Assembly: GCF_019670125.1 (NCBI RefSeq)
Contig: NZ_AP023033.1
Coordinates: 3,337,001 to 3,401,000, forward strand
DNA: 64,000 bases
From: Agarivorans aestuarii
Lineage (GTDB): Bacteria; Pseudomonadota; Gammaproteobacteria; Enterobacterales; Celerinatantimonadaceae
Direction: 5' to 3'
The notes under the pieces were generated by a model, which was not told the DNA's origin, did not search any database, and saw nothing but the letters and a program-made list of their open reading frames with translations. Positions 35,114 to 43,554 of this stretch are shown here, piece by piece. Within the stretch, counting starts at the first letter, position 1, and every line of letters starts with the position of its first letter. The translations under genes and the position numbers were made by a program.

Positions 35114-36610
35114 GTGAATAAAGCTTTGTTACCCAGTTTGGTTGCCACCCTTGTGTTAAGTGGCTGCGGAGGAGGTGACAGCTCACCTTCTACTCCGAGT
35201 ACCCCTAAGTACAATTGGCAAATAATCCAATTGCATACTCTAAAAGAGAGCGATGTAAAGTCCGGCTGTATTATTTATGGCACTTCAGAAAGCGATCCTA
35301 GCCGAGTAATTACCGCATCGGTCGCCAATGCTGGATACAATGTTTTGTTCCACAATGCAGATGGTTCGATTATTGATGAACACACTATCCCAGCAATAGA
35401 TGTTCCTAGCAGCGGCATTGTGACCATAGATAGTGGCTTAGTGCCAGATGACGGCTATGTATCTTTAGAAGAGGTTGATAGCAACTTAAGCGGTAACCCT
35501 GACGTATACATGTTTAGTGTGGAAAAAGACCTATTAAGCCACAAGGTGTTAAATGTACGCTCAGCACAAACTGGCAGCGAGTGCTACAAGGGCAAAGACT
35601 ACCGCTCAATCAGTGATACCGCCGATTCAGCCGCATTAACAGTACTTCAAGAAAGTGGCGTAAGTTACTACCAAACTAGCTATTCTGCGGATGCGGTGTC
35701 GGGCAGAGAGATCGCCTCCCACATTCCGGTAATCTCGCCGCTTCCCGCTGCCCGAGATACCCTAGTTACCGCTTTTTACACCAGCAACAACGACCAACAT
35801 ACAGACCTAGCTTATTATGGCTTTATTGAACCTAGCTTTGTTTACGACACTGCAGACTACGATGAAATTGTAGCTGCTAGTTTGAGCAATCAAGATCTCA
35901 TGCCAATGTATTGGCAAAGTGCCGCTAACCTAGATCTTGACGAAGGCAGCGCCATCTTGGCAATCCACAACAATCAAAGCTATCAATGGCAAACCCTTTA
36001 TCATGATGTTGATGAGTTTACGATTGCCGCTAACTACAACGAGGTTAGCCACTGGTTAGGTTTATTCTCGGGTATCAGCAATGATAGCTCTTGGCAATTT
36101 GAGAGCGTAATGGCGATAGACGAGCAAGATAGCAACCTAGAGGTAAGTTTACCTGAGTTAGCGCCAATAACTGGTGCAGATATTCAGCAGCAATGCCCTA
36201 CCGCACTCGATAACGCTAAGTTCTGTATCGACAATGCTGGCAGCTTCTCTGAAGAGGACTTTGCCCTGCAACGCAGCCACGTAAAAGTGCTAACCAATAA
36301 TAATCGCGCCTTCTATCAAAGTATTTATGCTCAGCCAAAAGCGCAACAACCACTTTTAGAGAGCAGCGCTATTGAACTATCGATTCAAGATCTTGAAGGC
36401 CTAGAGCTGGCCTTAATAGATGGCGAATTAACAAGCTCGCAACAAGATTACTTTATGGCTAAATACCTTGATAGTAGAAGCATCGCAGAAACAGGTCAGG
36501 GTGGCACCTTTAGTGATGCCAATGGTTTCATCATCACTCCCGATGACTACCAAGAGCTGTATTTAGATATGCTGAAAAGCAGTACCACGGTGGTGCAGCA
36601 AGCTAAATAA
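35114..36610 (+). CDS. hypothetical lipoprotein
   Basis: The function is unknown. This 498-residue product starts at GTG 35114 with GAGGA seven bases upstream. The leader MNKALLPSLVATLVLSGCGG has a clear lipobox LSGC, so Cys18 is the acylated residue, followed by a short Ser/Pro/Thr linker. The rest is acidic and beta-rich (DDGYVSLEEVDSNLSGNPDV; SAILAIHNNQSYQWQTLYHD) with five further Cys residues. I see no known domain. It is probably an outer-membrane or surface lipoprotein. A weak hairpin follows it. Confidence 0.65.
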   Translation: MNKALLPSLVATLVLSGCGGGDSSPSTPSTPKYNWQIIQLHTLKESDVKSGCIIYGTSESDPSRVITASVANAGYNVLFHNADGSIIDEHTIPAIDVPSSGIVTIDSGLVPDDGYVSLEEVDSNLSGNPDVYMFSVEKDLLSHKVLNVRSAQTGSECYKGKDYRSISDTADSAALTVLQESGVSYYQTSYSADAVSGREIASHIPVISPLPAARDTLVTAFYTSNNDQHTDLAYYGFIEPSFVYDTADYDEIVAASLSNQDLMPMYWQSAANLDLDEGSAILAIHNNQSYQWQTLYHDVDEFTIAANYNEVSHWLGLFSGISNDSSWQFESVMAIDEQDSNLEVSLPELAPITGADIQQQCPTALDNAKFCIDNAGSFSEEDFALQRSHVKVLTNNNRAFYQSIYAQPKAQQPLLESSAIELSIQDLEGLELALIDGELTSSQQDYFMAKYLDSRSIAETGQGGTFSDANGFIITPDDYQELYLDMLKSSTTVVQQAK

Positions 36611-36623
36611 AACGTAGAGACGT

Positions 36624-36650
36624 GCTCCTACTGGCGATAAAGCTAGGAGC
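36624..36650. terminator. hairpin between lipoprotein and GGDEF genes
   Basis: GCTCCTA and TAGGAGC form a perfect 7-bp stem around a 13-base loop. The flank ATTCTTGCC is not strongly T-rich, so this is a weak terminator candidate for the convergent genes. Confidence 0.5.
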
Positions 36651-36664
36651 ATTCTTGCCTTTGC

Positions 36665-37441
36665 CTAAGAAAGACGCAGCGCCTCTACTGCGTCTAATCG
36701 ATGGGCCAATAAAGTATCAACATTGTCACCGTGCTCGGGGTAATAGGCCCAGCCCATCTTTAAGCTATCTAAAGCCACACCTTCTAATTGTCGCTGCAAT
36801 TCGCTGGTGAGTTTACTGGCAACGGTACTTACCGCTCCCCTGCTGGTGCCATATAACAAAGCGATTAATTCACCTTCTTTAAACTGAGCAATACTGTCTG
36901 AGCGGCGTAGTTGCTCTTGCAAGACTTTGGCGACAATAGCGCAAACTAAAGAGCTATCGTTACTGGCGTAATGCAGGGTAAGAATGGCAAAGGGTTCGTG
37001 ATTGCGCTGGCTTAAGCGCATAGCTTGAATAAGTAACTCGCGAAATAGCGACGCCGAGAGCAAACCACTTTGCGGATCGCGCAGCTTAGCCTCATCGTTT
37101 ATTACTGGCATGGTTAAGGGCAATACACTCGCTAGTAAATACTGCTGTTGCTGAATTTCAACCGGCATCCCGTGAATACGTAGCCACTCATCATCGCTGT
37201 GGCAATAGTGACAAAAAAAAGCTTGTTGGCTTTGTAGGCTGGTATGTAAGGCTTGCTGAAAGGCGGCGCGGCAACGTACGTCAATGCGTTCCAGCCATTG
37301 CTCTAGATTAAGCTGCTCAGTACGGCCATCTTGCCAAGGATAGCGCACCGACACTTGGCCGTTATCAGGCTGCAGTAACCAATATCCACTATCGGCTTCT
37401 ACGATGCCATGAAAAAAACTCACCAGATCTATTTCTGCCAC
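36665..37441 (-). CDS. degenerate GGDEF-domain protein
   Basis: This 258-residue cytosolic protein has a PAS-like N-terminal half (SGYWLLQPDNGQVSVRYPWQ) and a GGDEF-fold C-terminal half (DPQSGLLSASLFRELLIQAM to YPEHGDNVDTLLAHRLDA). The signature position reads FKEGELIALL, so the catalytic GG(D/E)EF is lost. It is therefore unlikely to make c-di-GMP and may bind a nucleotide or act as an interaction module. The start is GTG at 37439-37441 with AGGGACG upstream. It stands alone upstream of the dapA terminator. Confidence 0.75.
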   Translation of the reverse strand: MAEIDLVSFFHGIVEADSGYWLLQPDNGQVSVRYPWQDGRTEQLNLEQWLERIDVRCRAAFQQALHTSLQSQQAFFCHYCHSDDEWLRIHGMPVEIQQQQYLLASVLPLTMPVINDEAKLRDPQSGLLSASLFRELLIQAMRLSQRNHEPFAILTLHYASNDSSLVCAIVAKVLQEQLRRSDSIAQFKEGELIALLYGTSRGAVSTVASKLTSELQRQLEGVALDSLKMGWAYYPEHGDNVDTLLAHRLDAVEALRLS

Positions 37442-37546
37442 TACTACGTCCCTGAAGTTTAGGTGATTATCAGTATAGCAGAGTTAAATCATAGGCTTAG
37501 CTTATGCGAAGGAAAGCTGTAAGCGAATAAACGCTAAGTAAATAAA

Positions 37547-37568
37547 AAGGCCGAGCAAGCTCGGCCTT
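37547..37568. terminator. strong bidirectional terminator after dapA
   Basis: AAGGCCGAGC-AA-GCTCGGCCTT is a perfect 10-bp stem. On the minus strand, the direction of dapA, it is followed by TTTTTATT. Confidence 0.92.
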
Positions 37569-37587
37569 ATCAATATTTTTATTATTA

Positions 37588-38460
37588 CTAAATGAGTTCT
37601 AAGTTCTGCATTACATTGCGAATACGTGTCTTAGTTGAGTCTGACAATTCAGTCACCGGTAAACGGCATTCTGCTTGGCATTTATTAAGCAAAGACATCG
37701 CGTATTTAGCGCCCGCAGGGCTCGGCTCTGCAAACATAGCTTGGTGCAAAGGAATGAGTTTGTCTTGAATCTCATTGGCTTTAGCGTAGTCACCATCTAG
37801 TGTGGCTTGTTGCATTTGAGCACACAGTTTTGGCGCTACATTGGCGGTAACCGAAATACAGCCTTGACCACCACTCACGTTGTAAGACACTGCTGTGGCA
37901 TCTTCACCGCTTAGCCAACAAAAGTCTTGCTCGATTAATTGACGTTCAAACAATGGGCGAGACAAATCACCAGTGGCATCTTTAACACCAACAATGCGTG
38001 GCAGCTGAGCCAGCTTGGCAATAGTGCTAGGGCTTAAATCGACCACTGCGCGTGGTGGAATATTGTATAAAACAATCGGAATGTCGGTGGCGTCATGCAG
38101 CATTTTAAAATGCTGGTACAAGCCGTCTTGATTTGGACGATTGTAATAACCCGCCACATGCAAGGTAGCATCGGCACCAGCTTGTTGAGCAGCCTTAGTA
38201 TATTCGATGGCTTCAATCGGGTTGTTTGAACCAGCACCAGCAATAACAGGTACTCGCCCTTTCGCTTGCTCTACTACCGCTTTAACTACAGCAATATGCT
38301 CATCGTGAGTTAAGGTTGGGCTCTCACCCGTTGTACCTACAGGCACAATACCGTGAGTACCTTGGCCAATATGCCACTCAACTAACTCGCGAATCGCCGC
38401 ATAATCTACTTCACCTTCAATAAAGGGAGTAACCAACGCTACTATCGATCCTTTAAACAT
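37588..38460 (-). CDS. dapA: 4-hydroxy-tetrahydrodipicolinate synthase
   Basis: DapA condenses pyruvate with aspartate semialdehyde, the first committed step to diaminopimelate and lysine. The 290-residue TIM-barrel product has the pyruvate Schiff-base Lys160 ([11 protein letters not shown]), Tyr132 and Arg137 (VLYNIPPRA), the GTTGESPTL loop with Thr43-44, and Tyr106. All catalytic residues are therefore present. It is monocistronic with a strong terminator downstream. The 5' leader carries an intrinsic terminator 32 bases before the ATG and an upstream Lys-rich ORF. This suggests attenuation by lysine supply, reported separately. Confidence 0.95.
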   Translation of the reverse strand: MFKGSIVALVTPFIEGEVDYAAIRELVEWHIGQGTHGIVPVGTTGESPTLTHDEHIAVVKAVVEQAKGRVPVIAGAGSNNPIEAIEYTKAAQQAGADATLHVAGYYNRPNQDGLYQHFKMLHDATDIPIVLYNIPPRAVVDLSPSTIAKLAQLPRIVGVKDATGDLSRPLFERQLIEQDFCWLSGEDATAVSYNVSGGQGCISVTANVAPKLCAQMQQATLDGDYAKANEIQDKLIPLHQAMFAEPSPAGAKYAMSLLNKCQAECRLPVTELSDSTKTRIRNVMQNLELI

Positions 38461-38492
38461 GCCCGCTCCATCACTTACTTCAAAAATAAAAA

Positions 38493-38515
38493 AACCCGGT
38501 CACAGTGGCCGGGTT
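38493..38515 (-). terminator. intrinsic terminator inside the dapA leader (attenuator)
   Basis: On the minus strand AACCCGG-N9-CCGGGTT forms a 7-bp GC-rich stem followed by seven T. It ends 32 bases before the dapA ATG, so it would stop transcripts before the gene. The left arm ACCCGGCC (38507-38514) can instead pair with GGCTGGGT (38542-38549) in the leader ORF, over eight base pairs with one G-U. Confidence 0.85.
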
Positions 38516-38533
38516 CAAAAACGTTTTTTCGAT

Positions 38534-38614
38534 TTAGTTACACCCAGCCGTTAACCACCCGCGTTTTAATTCGGGCCGTTTATACTTCTTCAATTCTAAA
38601 GAAAATGGCAACAA
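38534..38614 (-). CDS. putative Lys-rich leader peptide of dapA (26 residues)
   Basis: A 26-codon ORF starts at TTG 38612-38614, with AAGGA seven bases upstream, and ends at TAA 38534-38536, 19 bases before the terminator stem. The middle reads LELKKYKRPELKRGW, so four of its codons are Lys (three within codons 9-12 and one at 17). The last codons overlap GGCTGGGT, the segment complementary to the terminator's left arm. A ribosome stalled at the Lys17 codon (38564-38566) would cover upstream CGGCC (38574-38578) and leave GGCTGGGT free, favouring the antiterminator. A ribosome finishing at the stop would mask it. This layout is that of a classical attenuator. The peptide is not one I recognise. 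Confidence 0.6.
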   Translation of the reverse strand: MLPFSLELKKYKRPELKRGWLTAGCN

Positions 38615-38776
38615 GGTGTTGTCCTTAACAATCAAAATTCTTGCTAGCTAGTTTCCTTAGCACGCGGTAAAAGTCAAGTAACCTGAAAAATAAATCCGCA
38701 TAAGTTCTCATGAGATAGCCTTTTCCTTTAAAACTTTTTATTATTGCGGGCAACCACGCCCCAACCAAGCCAGATT

Positions 38777-39808
38777 ATGAATACCTCTCCACACGCTACC
38801 AGCCAAGTTCTTGCTCGTCATGATGACTTGTTCACTCAACAGCATTTAGTAGTAGCAGGCCAATTGGCCGACAACTACCCCTTGAGCTTGCTGGAACAGG
38901 TGGCTTCGTTGCAGGTATGTTGTAGTCACTTTGGCCACCATCAATATTTAGCAAATCAACCAAGCAGCAAGCTCTCCAGTCAATTTAGCGCAGCACCAAG
39001 CTTAGCCAGCAACAGCAATGCTTTGCTGCTATTTATGCCTAAGGCCAAACAAGAAGCCGCCTATTTATTTGCCTGCATTTTGCCGCAGCTTGAAGTTGGC
39101 GCCGAGATATTTGTAGTGGGCGAAAACCGTGGTGGAGTTAAAAGTTGTGAAAAGCTACTGGCTGAATTTGGTATTAAGGTAAACAAAATTGATAGCGCTC
39201 GCCGTTGTGGGCTCTACTTTGGTGTGCTTAATCAAACTGCGCCCCAATTTGATGCCAACCAATGGCAAAACAACTTTGAGGTAGCACTTCCTAATGCCTC
39301 ACTCAAAGTGAAATCGCTTCCTGGGGTATTTAATCACGGTAAACTCGACGAAGGCAGCCAATTGTTATTGGAACACTTGCCCACTTTGCACGGCAGTGTG
39401 CTCGACTTTGGGTGCGGCGCGGGCATTATTGGTGCAAGCCAGGCACTATTACACAATGTAGACATAAGCCTGCTCGATGTGAGTGCATATGCCATTGCTA
39501 GCAGTAAGGCTACTCTGAAAGAAAATCAACTCACTGGAACAGTAATTGCTTCGGATGGTTTAAGCGAGGTGAAACAGCGCTTCGATTTTATTGTAAGCAA
39601 TCCGCCTTTTCATGCTGGAATTGATACCCAATATGAAACCACCGAGACGTTTCTTGCTCAGGCAAAACAGCACTTAAACGCCAACGGTGAACTGTGGTTA
39701 GTCGCCAATAGTTTCTTACAATATGAAGCACTAATAAAGCAGCACTTCTCCCGCTTTGAAAGTGTACTCGACAACAAAAAATTCAAGATTTTGCGTTGTT
39801 GTGTATAG
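38777..39808 (+). CDS. rsmC: 16S rRNA (guanine(1207)-N(2))-methyltransferase RsmC
   Basis: RsmC methylates G1207 of 16S rRNA in the 30S subunit. The 343-residue product has the two-domain layout of the family: a cofactor-less N-terminal domain (about 1-165) and a SAM-binding MTS domain after it. Motif I is VLDFGCGAGIIGASQAL near 212, and the catalytic NPPF motif is IVSNPPFHAGIDTQYETTE near 280. The ATG at 38777 begins MNTSPHATSQVLARHDDLF as expected; the frame is open from 38744 via TTG. It is divergent from the dapA leader. Confidence 0.9.
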   Translation: MNTSPHATSQVLARHDDLFTQQHLVVAGQLADNYPLSLLEQVASLQVCCSHFGHHQYLANQPSSKLSSQFSAAPSLASNSNALLLFMPKAKQEAAYLFACILPQLEVGAEIFVVGENRGGVKSCEKLLAEFGIKVNKIDSARRCGLYFGVLNQTAPQFDANQWQNNFEVALPNASLKVKSLPGVFNHGKLDEGSQLLLEHLPTLHGSVLDFGCGAGIIGASQALLHNVDISLLDVSAYAIASSKATLKENQLTGTVIASDGLSEVKQRFDFIVSNPPFHAGIDTQYETTETFLAQAKQHLNANGELWLVANSFLQYEALIKQHFSRFESVLDNKKFKILRCCV

Positions 39809-39945
39809 AAAGAACGTTTTTTTAATGTGGAATTACTAAAACCCAGATTCTGCTATTTACATTAAGGTAAATATCTGGAAACTAAGCCAAGCCACTTTGA
39901 AAACGATTTCACGAAACTGACACAATTACAGAGGTACAAAGTCTC

Positions 39946-41166
39946 ATGGCAGGAATTCTTACAATGATCCTCGCTGGTGGTGAAGGTACTCGCCTTTATC
40001 CACTCACTGATAGCCGCACCAAGCCAGCGGTTCCGTTTGGAGGAAGTTACAGGTTGATCGACTTTGCCTTAAATAACTTTGTTAACTCTGACTTCTTAAA
40101 AATCTACGTGCTAACTCAGTTTAAATCGCAATCGTTAAACATTCACTTGCGCCAAGCTTGGCACTTATCGGGTATTACCGACCGCTTTATTGATGCGGTT
40201 CCAGCGCAAATGCGAGTAGGCAAACGTTGGTACGACGGCACGGCAGATGCTATCTACCAAAATGCCCGCTTCATAGAAATTAACGAACCTGAGCATGTAT
40301 GTATTTTTGGTAGCGACCATATCTACAAAATGGACGTACGCCAAATGGTAGATGAACATCGCCGCAAAGAGGCTGCACTTACTGTAGCGGCGATTAAAGT
40401 ACCTAAAGAACAAGCCGATCAATTTGGCATTATTGAGGTAGACGTTGAAGGCCGCATGATAGGTTTTGAAGAAAAACCTAAAGTGAACCCTAAAACGATT
40501 CCAGGCGACCCTGACCACGTGTTAGCGTCTATGGGTAACTATGTGTTTGAGCGCGAAACCCTATTAGAAGCTCTTTACGACGACGCTAAAGAAGACAGCT
40601 CAACCCACGATTTTGGCCACGATATCATTCCAAAGCTTTACCCTAAGGGAAAAGTTTTTGCTTATGACTTCACCCAAAATACCATTCCTGGCGAATCGGT
40701 AAGTGGCTACTGGCGTGATGTTGGTACCCTAGATGCCTATTGGGCAGCCCACATGGACTTGTTAGATGAAGAGCCACCGTTCTCACTCTATAACCCCAAG
40801 TTTCCATTGCATACCCATTACCCACCGTTACCGCCGGCCACCTTTAAGGACGTTGGCGATAAAAAGGTAAGCGTAAGCCAATCACTCATTTCTGCAGGTA
40901 GCTTTATTTTAGGCTCTGAGGTTAACCGCAGTGTATTTGGTTTTAGAAGCCACGTACGCCCCGGTTCGGTGATTAGCGAATCAGTACTGATTGGTAACTG
41001 TAGAATTGGTGAAGGTTGTCAGATCCGCCGCACTATCATCGATAAAAATGCTGAAATTGCTCCAGGCACTATTATTGGTGAGAACCTCGAGGAAGATCGC
41101 AAGCGCTTTACGGTATCCCCAGAAGGGATTGTTGTGATACCGAAAAACGCCAAGGTAGGCTTTTAA
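39946..41166 (+). CDS. glgC: glucose-1-phosphate adenylyltransferase
   Basis: GlgC makes ADP-glucose from ATP and glucose-1-phosphate, the regulated step of glycogen synthesis. The 406-residue product opens with the nucleotidyltransferase motif MILAGGEGTRLYPLTDSRTK. It carries FGGSYRLIDFALNNFVNSD, WYDGTADAIYQN, FGSDHIYKMD and IIEVD, followed by FEEKP, the substrate Lys region. The C-terminal left-handed beta-helix (GSEVNRSVFGFRSHVRPGSV) is present. It forms an operon-like pair with glgA 92 bases downstream, separated by a small hairpin. Confidence 0.95.
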   Translation: MAGILTMILAGGEGTRLYPLTDSRTKPAVPFGGSYRLIDFALNNFVNSDFLKIYVLTQFKSQSLNIHLRQAWHLSGITDRFIDAVPAQMRVGKRWYDGTADAIYQNARFIEINEPEHVCIFGSDHIYKMDVRQMVDEHRRKEAALTVAAIKVPKEQADQFGIIEVDVEGRMIGFEEKPKVNPKTIPGDPDHVLASMGNYVFERETLLEALYDDAKEDSSTHDFGHDIIPKLYPKGKVFAYDFTQNTIPGESVSGYWRDVGTLDAYWAAHMDLLDEEPPFSLYNPKFPLHTHYPPLPPATFKDVGDKKVSVSQSLISAGSFILGSEVNRSVFGFRSHVRPGSVISESVLIGNCRIGEGCQIRRTIIDKNAEIAPGTIIGENLEEDRKRFTVSPEGIVVIPKNAKVGF

Positions 41167-41218
41167 GCTGCAAATTGCCTTGAAAACAAATAAGCAATTA
41201 CTCTAATATTGTACCTCA

Positions 41219-41238
41219 TAAGGCACCCTCTGGTGCCT
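41219..41238 (+). terminator. small hairpin between glgC and glgA
   Basis: AAGGCACC-CTCT-GGTGCCTT is a perfect 8-bp stem, 21 bases before the glgA start. The following AATCGTT lacks a good T-run, so it may be a partial terminator or an mRNA processing/stability element tuning glgA. Confidence 0.5.
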
Positions 41239-41258
41239 TAATCGTTAAGGAGTGCTCT

Positions 41259-42737
41259 GTGACAGCCCATCCTGTCAAGATTCTGTTTGTAGCTTCTGAA
41301 GTAGAAAGCTTAGCTAAAACAGGCGGCTTAGCCGACGTTGCTAAAGCCTTACCGCTGGCTTTGAAGGAACATGGCCAAGACGTAAGAATTATTATGCCGT
41401 TTTATAAAACTATAAATCGTCATGATGAAGCCGAGAAAATTCTCGACTTAAGCCTTCAAACTAGCCATGGTTGCCAAGATATTGATTACGCAGTCTTCAA
41501 GCTGATGCTCGAAGATGTGCCCGTTTACTTAATTCAGCAAAATGACTATTTTGAGCGGGACCAATTGTACAGCGAAGGTGAGTTTGCCTACGATGACAAC
41601 GGCGAACGCTTTACCTTCTTCTCTCGAGCAGTATTCCAAGTGGCCGAAGCCCTTGAGTTTAAACCAGACATTTTCCACTGTAATGACTGGCATACCGCGC
41701 TCATCCCTTACTTGCTCAAGCAAAAATTTGCTCATCACCCGTTTTTTTGCAACAGCAAATCAGTACTTACTATCCATAACGCAGCCTTCCAGGGCATCTT
41801 TGAGAAGCACCAGTTTCAGCTTCTAGAAGGTTTAGCTGACGGTTTAGTGGACCAAATACTGGATGGTTATAACTGCATAAACTTGCTTAAAGCAGGCATT
41901 CGCCATGCCGACAAGATTAATGCGGTTAGCCCAAACTATGCCCAAGAACTACTCACCCGCTTAGGCTCACACGGCCTTTGTGATTATTTTGAGCAGCGCC
42001 GCGGCGATTTAGTAGGCATATTAAATGGTTGTGAATACTCAGACTGGGATCCTGCAACCGACAAGTTTATTCCAACAAACTACTCTGCTACAGATATGAG
42101 TGGTAAAGCTGTTTGTCGCCAAGCGCTTCAAGTAGAAACAGACTTAGCTCAGCTAAACGTGCCAATTTTTGGCATGGTATGTCGCTTAACCGAGCAAAAA
42201 GGTTTCTACCTGTTGCTGCCTGCCCTACAACAGTTTTTACGTCACAACGTGCAAGTGGTGATAGTAGGCACTGGTGATAGCGGCATCGTGGCTGAGCTTG
42301 AGTCAATGCAAAAGCAATGGCCAGATAAGCTGCGGTTTATTCATGCTTATAGCAATGAGATGGCCCATTTGGTAGAAGCCGGCGCCGACTTCTTCTTAAT
42401 GCCTTCGTTGTTTGAACCATGTGGCCTAAACCAAATGTATAGCCTAGCCTACGGCACCTTGCCTATTGTGCGCGGCGTTGGCGGCCTAAGAGACACGGTA
42501 AGTGATTACGATGAAGATGCAGAAAACGCCACCGGGCATATCTTCTATGATCCAGAACCAGCCGATTTGCTAAACATTTTGCGTCGAGCCTTGTTGCTTT
42601 ATTTAGAACATCCGGAAGAGTTTCAGGCGATGCGCCATCGCGCAATGCTGTCCCGATTCCATTGGAAGGAGTCAGTTTGGCAATACGAAGCCTTGTATAA
42701 TGACGCCTTAAATGTGAATCCGGTTCAACAACAATAA
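41259..42737 (+). CDS. glgA: glycogen synthase (ADP-glucose, GT5)
   Basis: GlgA transfers glucose from ADP-glucose to glycogen. The 492-residue GT5 enzyme begins at GTG 41259 with AAGGAG nearby. KTGGLADVAKALPLAL near residue 20 is the ADP-glucose binding loop. FHCNDWHTALIPYLL near 140 and the C-terminal EPCGLNQMYSLAYGTLPIVR near 390, with the catalytic Glu, complete the GT-B pattern. It follows glgC, giving a two-gene glycogen unit. No branching enzyme or phosphorylase lies within the window. Confidence 0.95.
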   Translation: MTAHPVKILFVASEVESLAKTGGLADVAKALPLALKEHGQDVRIIMPFYKTINRHDEAEKILDLSLQTSHGCQDIDYAVFKLMLEDVPVYLIQQNDYFERDQLYSEGEFAYDDNGERFTFFSRAVFQVAEALEFKPDIFHCNDWHTALIPYLLKQKFAHHPFFCNSKSVLTIHNAAFQGIFEKHQFQLLEGLADGLVDQILDGYNCINLLKAGIRHADKINAVSPNYAQELLTRLGSHGLCDYFEQRRGDLVGILNGCEYSDWDPATDKFIPTNYSATDMSGKAVCRQALQVETDLAQLNVPIFGMVCRLTEQKGFYLLLPALQQFLRHNVQVVIVGTGDSGIVAELESMQKQWPDKLRFIHAYSNEMAHLVEAGADFFLMPSLFEPCGLNQMYSLAYGTLPIVRGVGGLRDTVSDYDEDAENATGHIFYDPEPADLLNILRRALLLYLEHPEEFQAMRHRAMLSRFHWKESVWQYEALYNDALNVNPVQQQ

Positions 42738-42748
42738 GATTAAACAGT

Positions 42749-42766
42749 CAGAGAGTGGCGACTCTG
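42749..42766 (+). terminator. weak hairpin terminator after glgA
   Basis: CAGAG-AGTGGCGA-CTCTG is a short 5-bp stem followed by GCTTTTCTT, 11 bases after the glgA stop. The stem is short, so efficiency would be low. Confidence 0.45.
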
Positions 42767-42814
42767 GCTTTTCTTATATAACCTGAATGTATACATTTAC
42801 TTGAGGGAAAGATA

Positions 42815-43093
42815 ATGCGCTTATCAGAGGAAATTCATAATTTTACTGAGTTCCTACTAGGTGAACAAATTCATGCCTTAGAGATCCACAAGCGCTGTGA
42901 CCTAGATACTCTGCAAGATTTGTGTTGCTTGGTACTCAATCGTCTACCGCCGCGCTACATTCGCCATGACGTGGACGTACTAAGCGCCATTAGCGATACC
43001 GAAAGGGAGCAATTGGTAGAAAAGACCAAAATTGCGATTGAAGAAGGCCTAAAATTTTTGGAACAAGATCGTCGCCAAGCACCACGCGATTAG
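42815..43093 (+). CDS. ComFB-family protein (late competence development)
   Basis: This is a 92-residue soluble protein of the ComFB family. The core reads DLDTLQDLCCLVLNRLPPRY, followed by IRHDVDVLSAISDTEREQLV. ComFB-like proteins occur in Bacillus competence operons, and some cyanobacterial members bind c-di-GMP. A signalling role is possible here, since EAL and degenerate GGDEF proteins are encoded elsewhere in the window; that link is speculative. GAGGGAAAG precedes the ATG. Its stop codon (43091-43093) directly abuts the repeat element at 43094. Confidence 0.8.
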   Translation: MRLSEEIHNFTEFLLGEQIHALEIHKRCDLDTLQDLCCLVLNRLPPRYIRHDVDVLSAISDTEREQLVEKTKIAIEEGLKFLEQDRRQAPRD

Positions 43094-43259
43094 TTATACC
43101 AATCACACTAAGTAAGTAATCAGAAATAGCGCAGGAAAAATACTCGAGAATAAGGCAGCATTTTTCGATAAGTAGTTATTCTACAGTCAAAAATTCTAAG
43201 GCAATTATCGAGTATTTTAATCAGATAGAATGAACAGTTACTTAGTACGATTGGTATTA
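43094..43259. mobile_element. MITE-like palindromic element, family A, copy 1 (166 bp)
   Basis: The ends TTATACCAATCACACTAAGT and (right end, complement) AATACCAATCGTACTAAGTA are imperfect terminal inverted repeats. An inner pair (ATACTCGAGAA and ATTATCGAGTAT) extends the symmetry. It has no ORF. A near-identical copy in inverted orientation lies at 57520-57679. The element fills the whole gap between the ComFB stop and the next gene's stop codon. Confidence 0.85.
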
Positions 43260-43469
43260 TTTAGGTAGGCTAAGTTCTAGTTCTATAGCAGTACAGCCCT
43301 TGGCGCAATATACGCCAGGGGCTTTTTCTTGCCCTGGCAGCACTACAAACAATGGCTGCTTACAGTGTTCGCACAGCTTGGTTTTGCCTGCCAAAACTTG
43401 CTTAATTAGGTTGCGCTGCTGAGCATAGGCATTAGCACTGCGCTTATTGAGTTCTTTAAATTCCGACAT
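43257..43469 (-). CDS. small putative zinc-binding protein
   Basis: This is a 70-residue hypothetical protein. It has a helical N-terminal half (NKRSANAYAQQRNLIKQVLA) and a Cys-rich C-terminal half (LCEHCKQPLFVVLPGQEKAP, then GVYCAKGC). Together these form CxxC-x(17)-CxxxC, consistent with one bound zinc. I do not recognise a named family, though it resembles small gammaproteobacterial hypothetical proteins. Its TAA stop is the first three bases of the family A element, so its end was shaped by that insertion. Confidence 0.7.
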   Translation of the reverse strand: MSEFKELNKRSANAYAQQRNLIKQVLAGKTKLCEHCKQPLFVVLPGQEKAPGVYCAKGCTAIELELSLPK

Positions 43470-43554
43470 ACTTAATACTCATTCATTAATCCCGCTACTG
43501 TAGAGCTTGAGGCCTAGGCTTACAATCTCAAATTGACTTGCTTGGACTATTTGC

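Noticed and set aside
38461..38776. Lysine (L-box) riboswitch upstream of dapA
   Set aside because: The leader of about 150 bases is mostly occupied by a translated-looking ORF, and I could not find the conserved L-box core. This was judged by eye only; a covariance search would settle it.
40165..40518. 117-codon antisense ORF inside glgC
   Set aside because: It lies wholly within a highly conserved glgC and has no recognisable motif.
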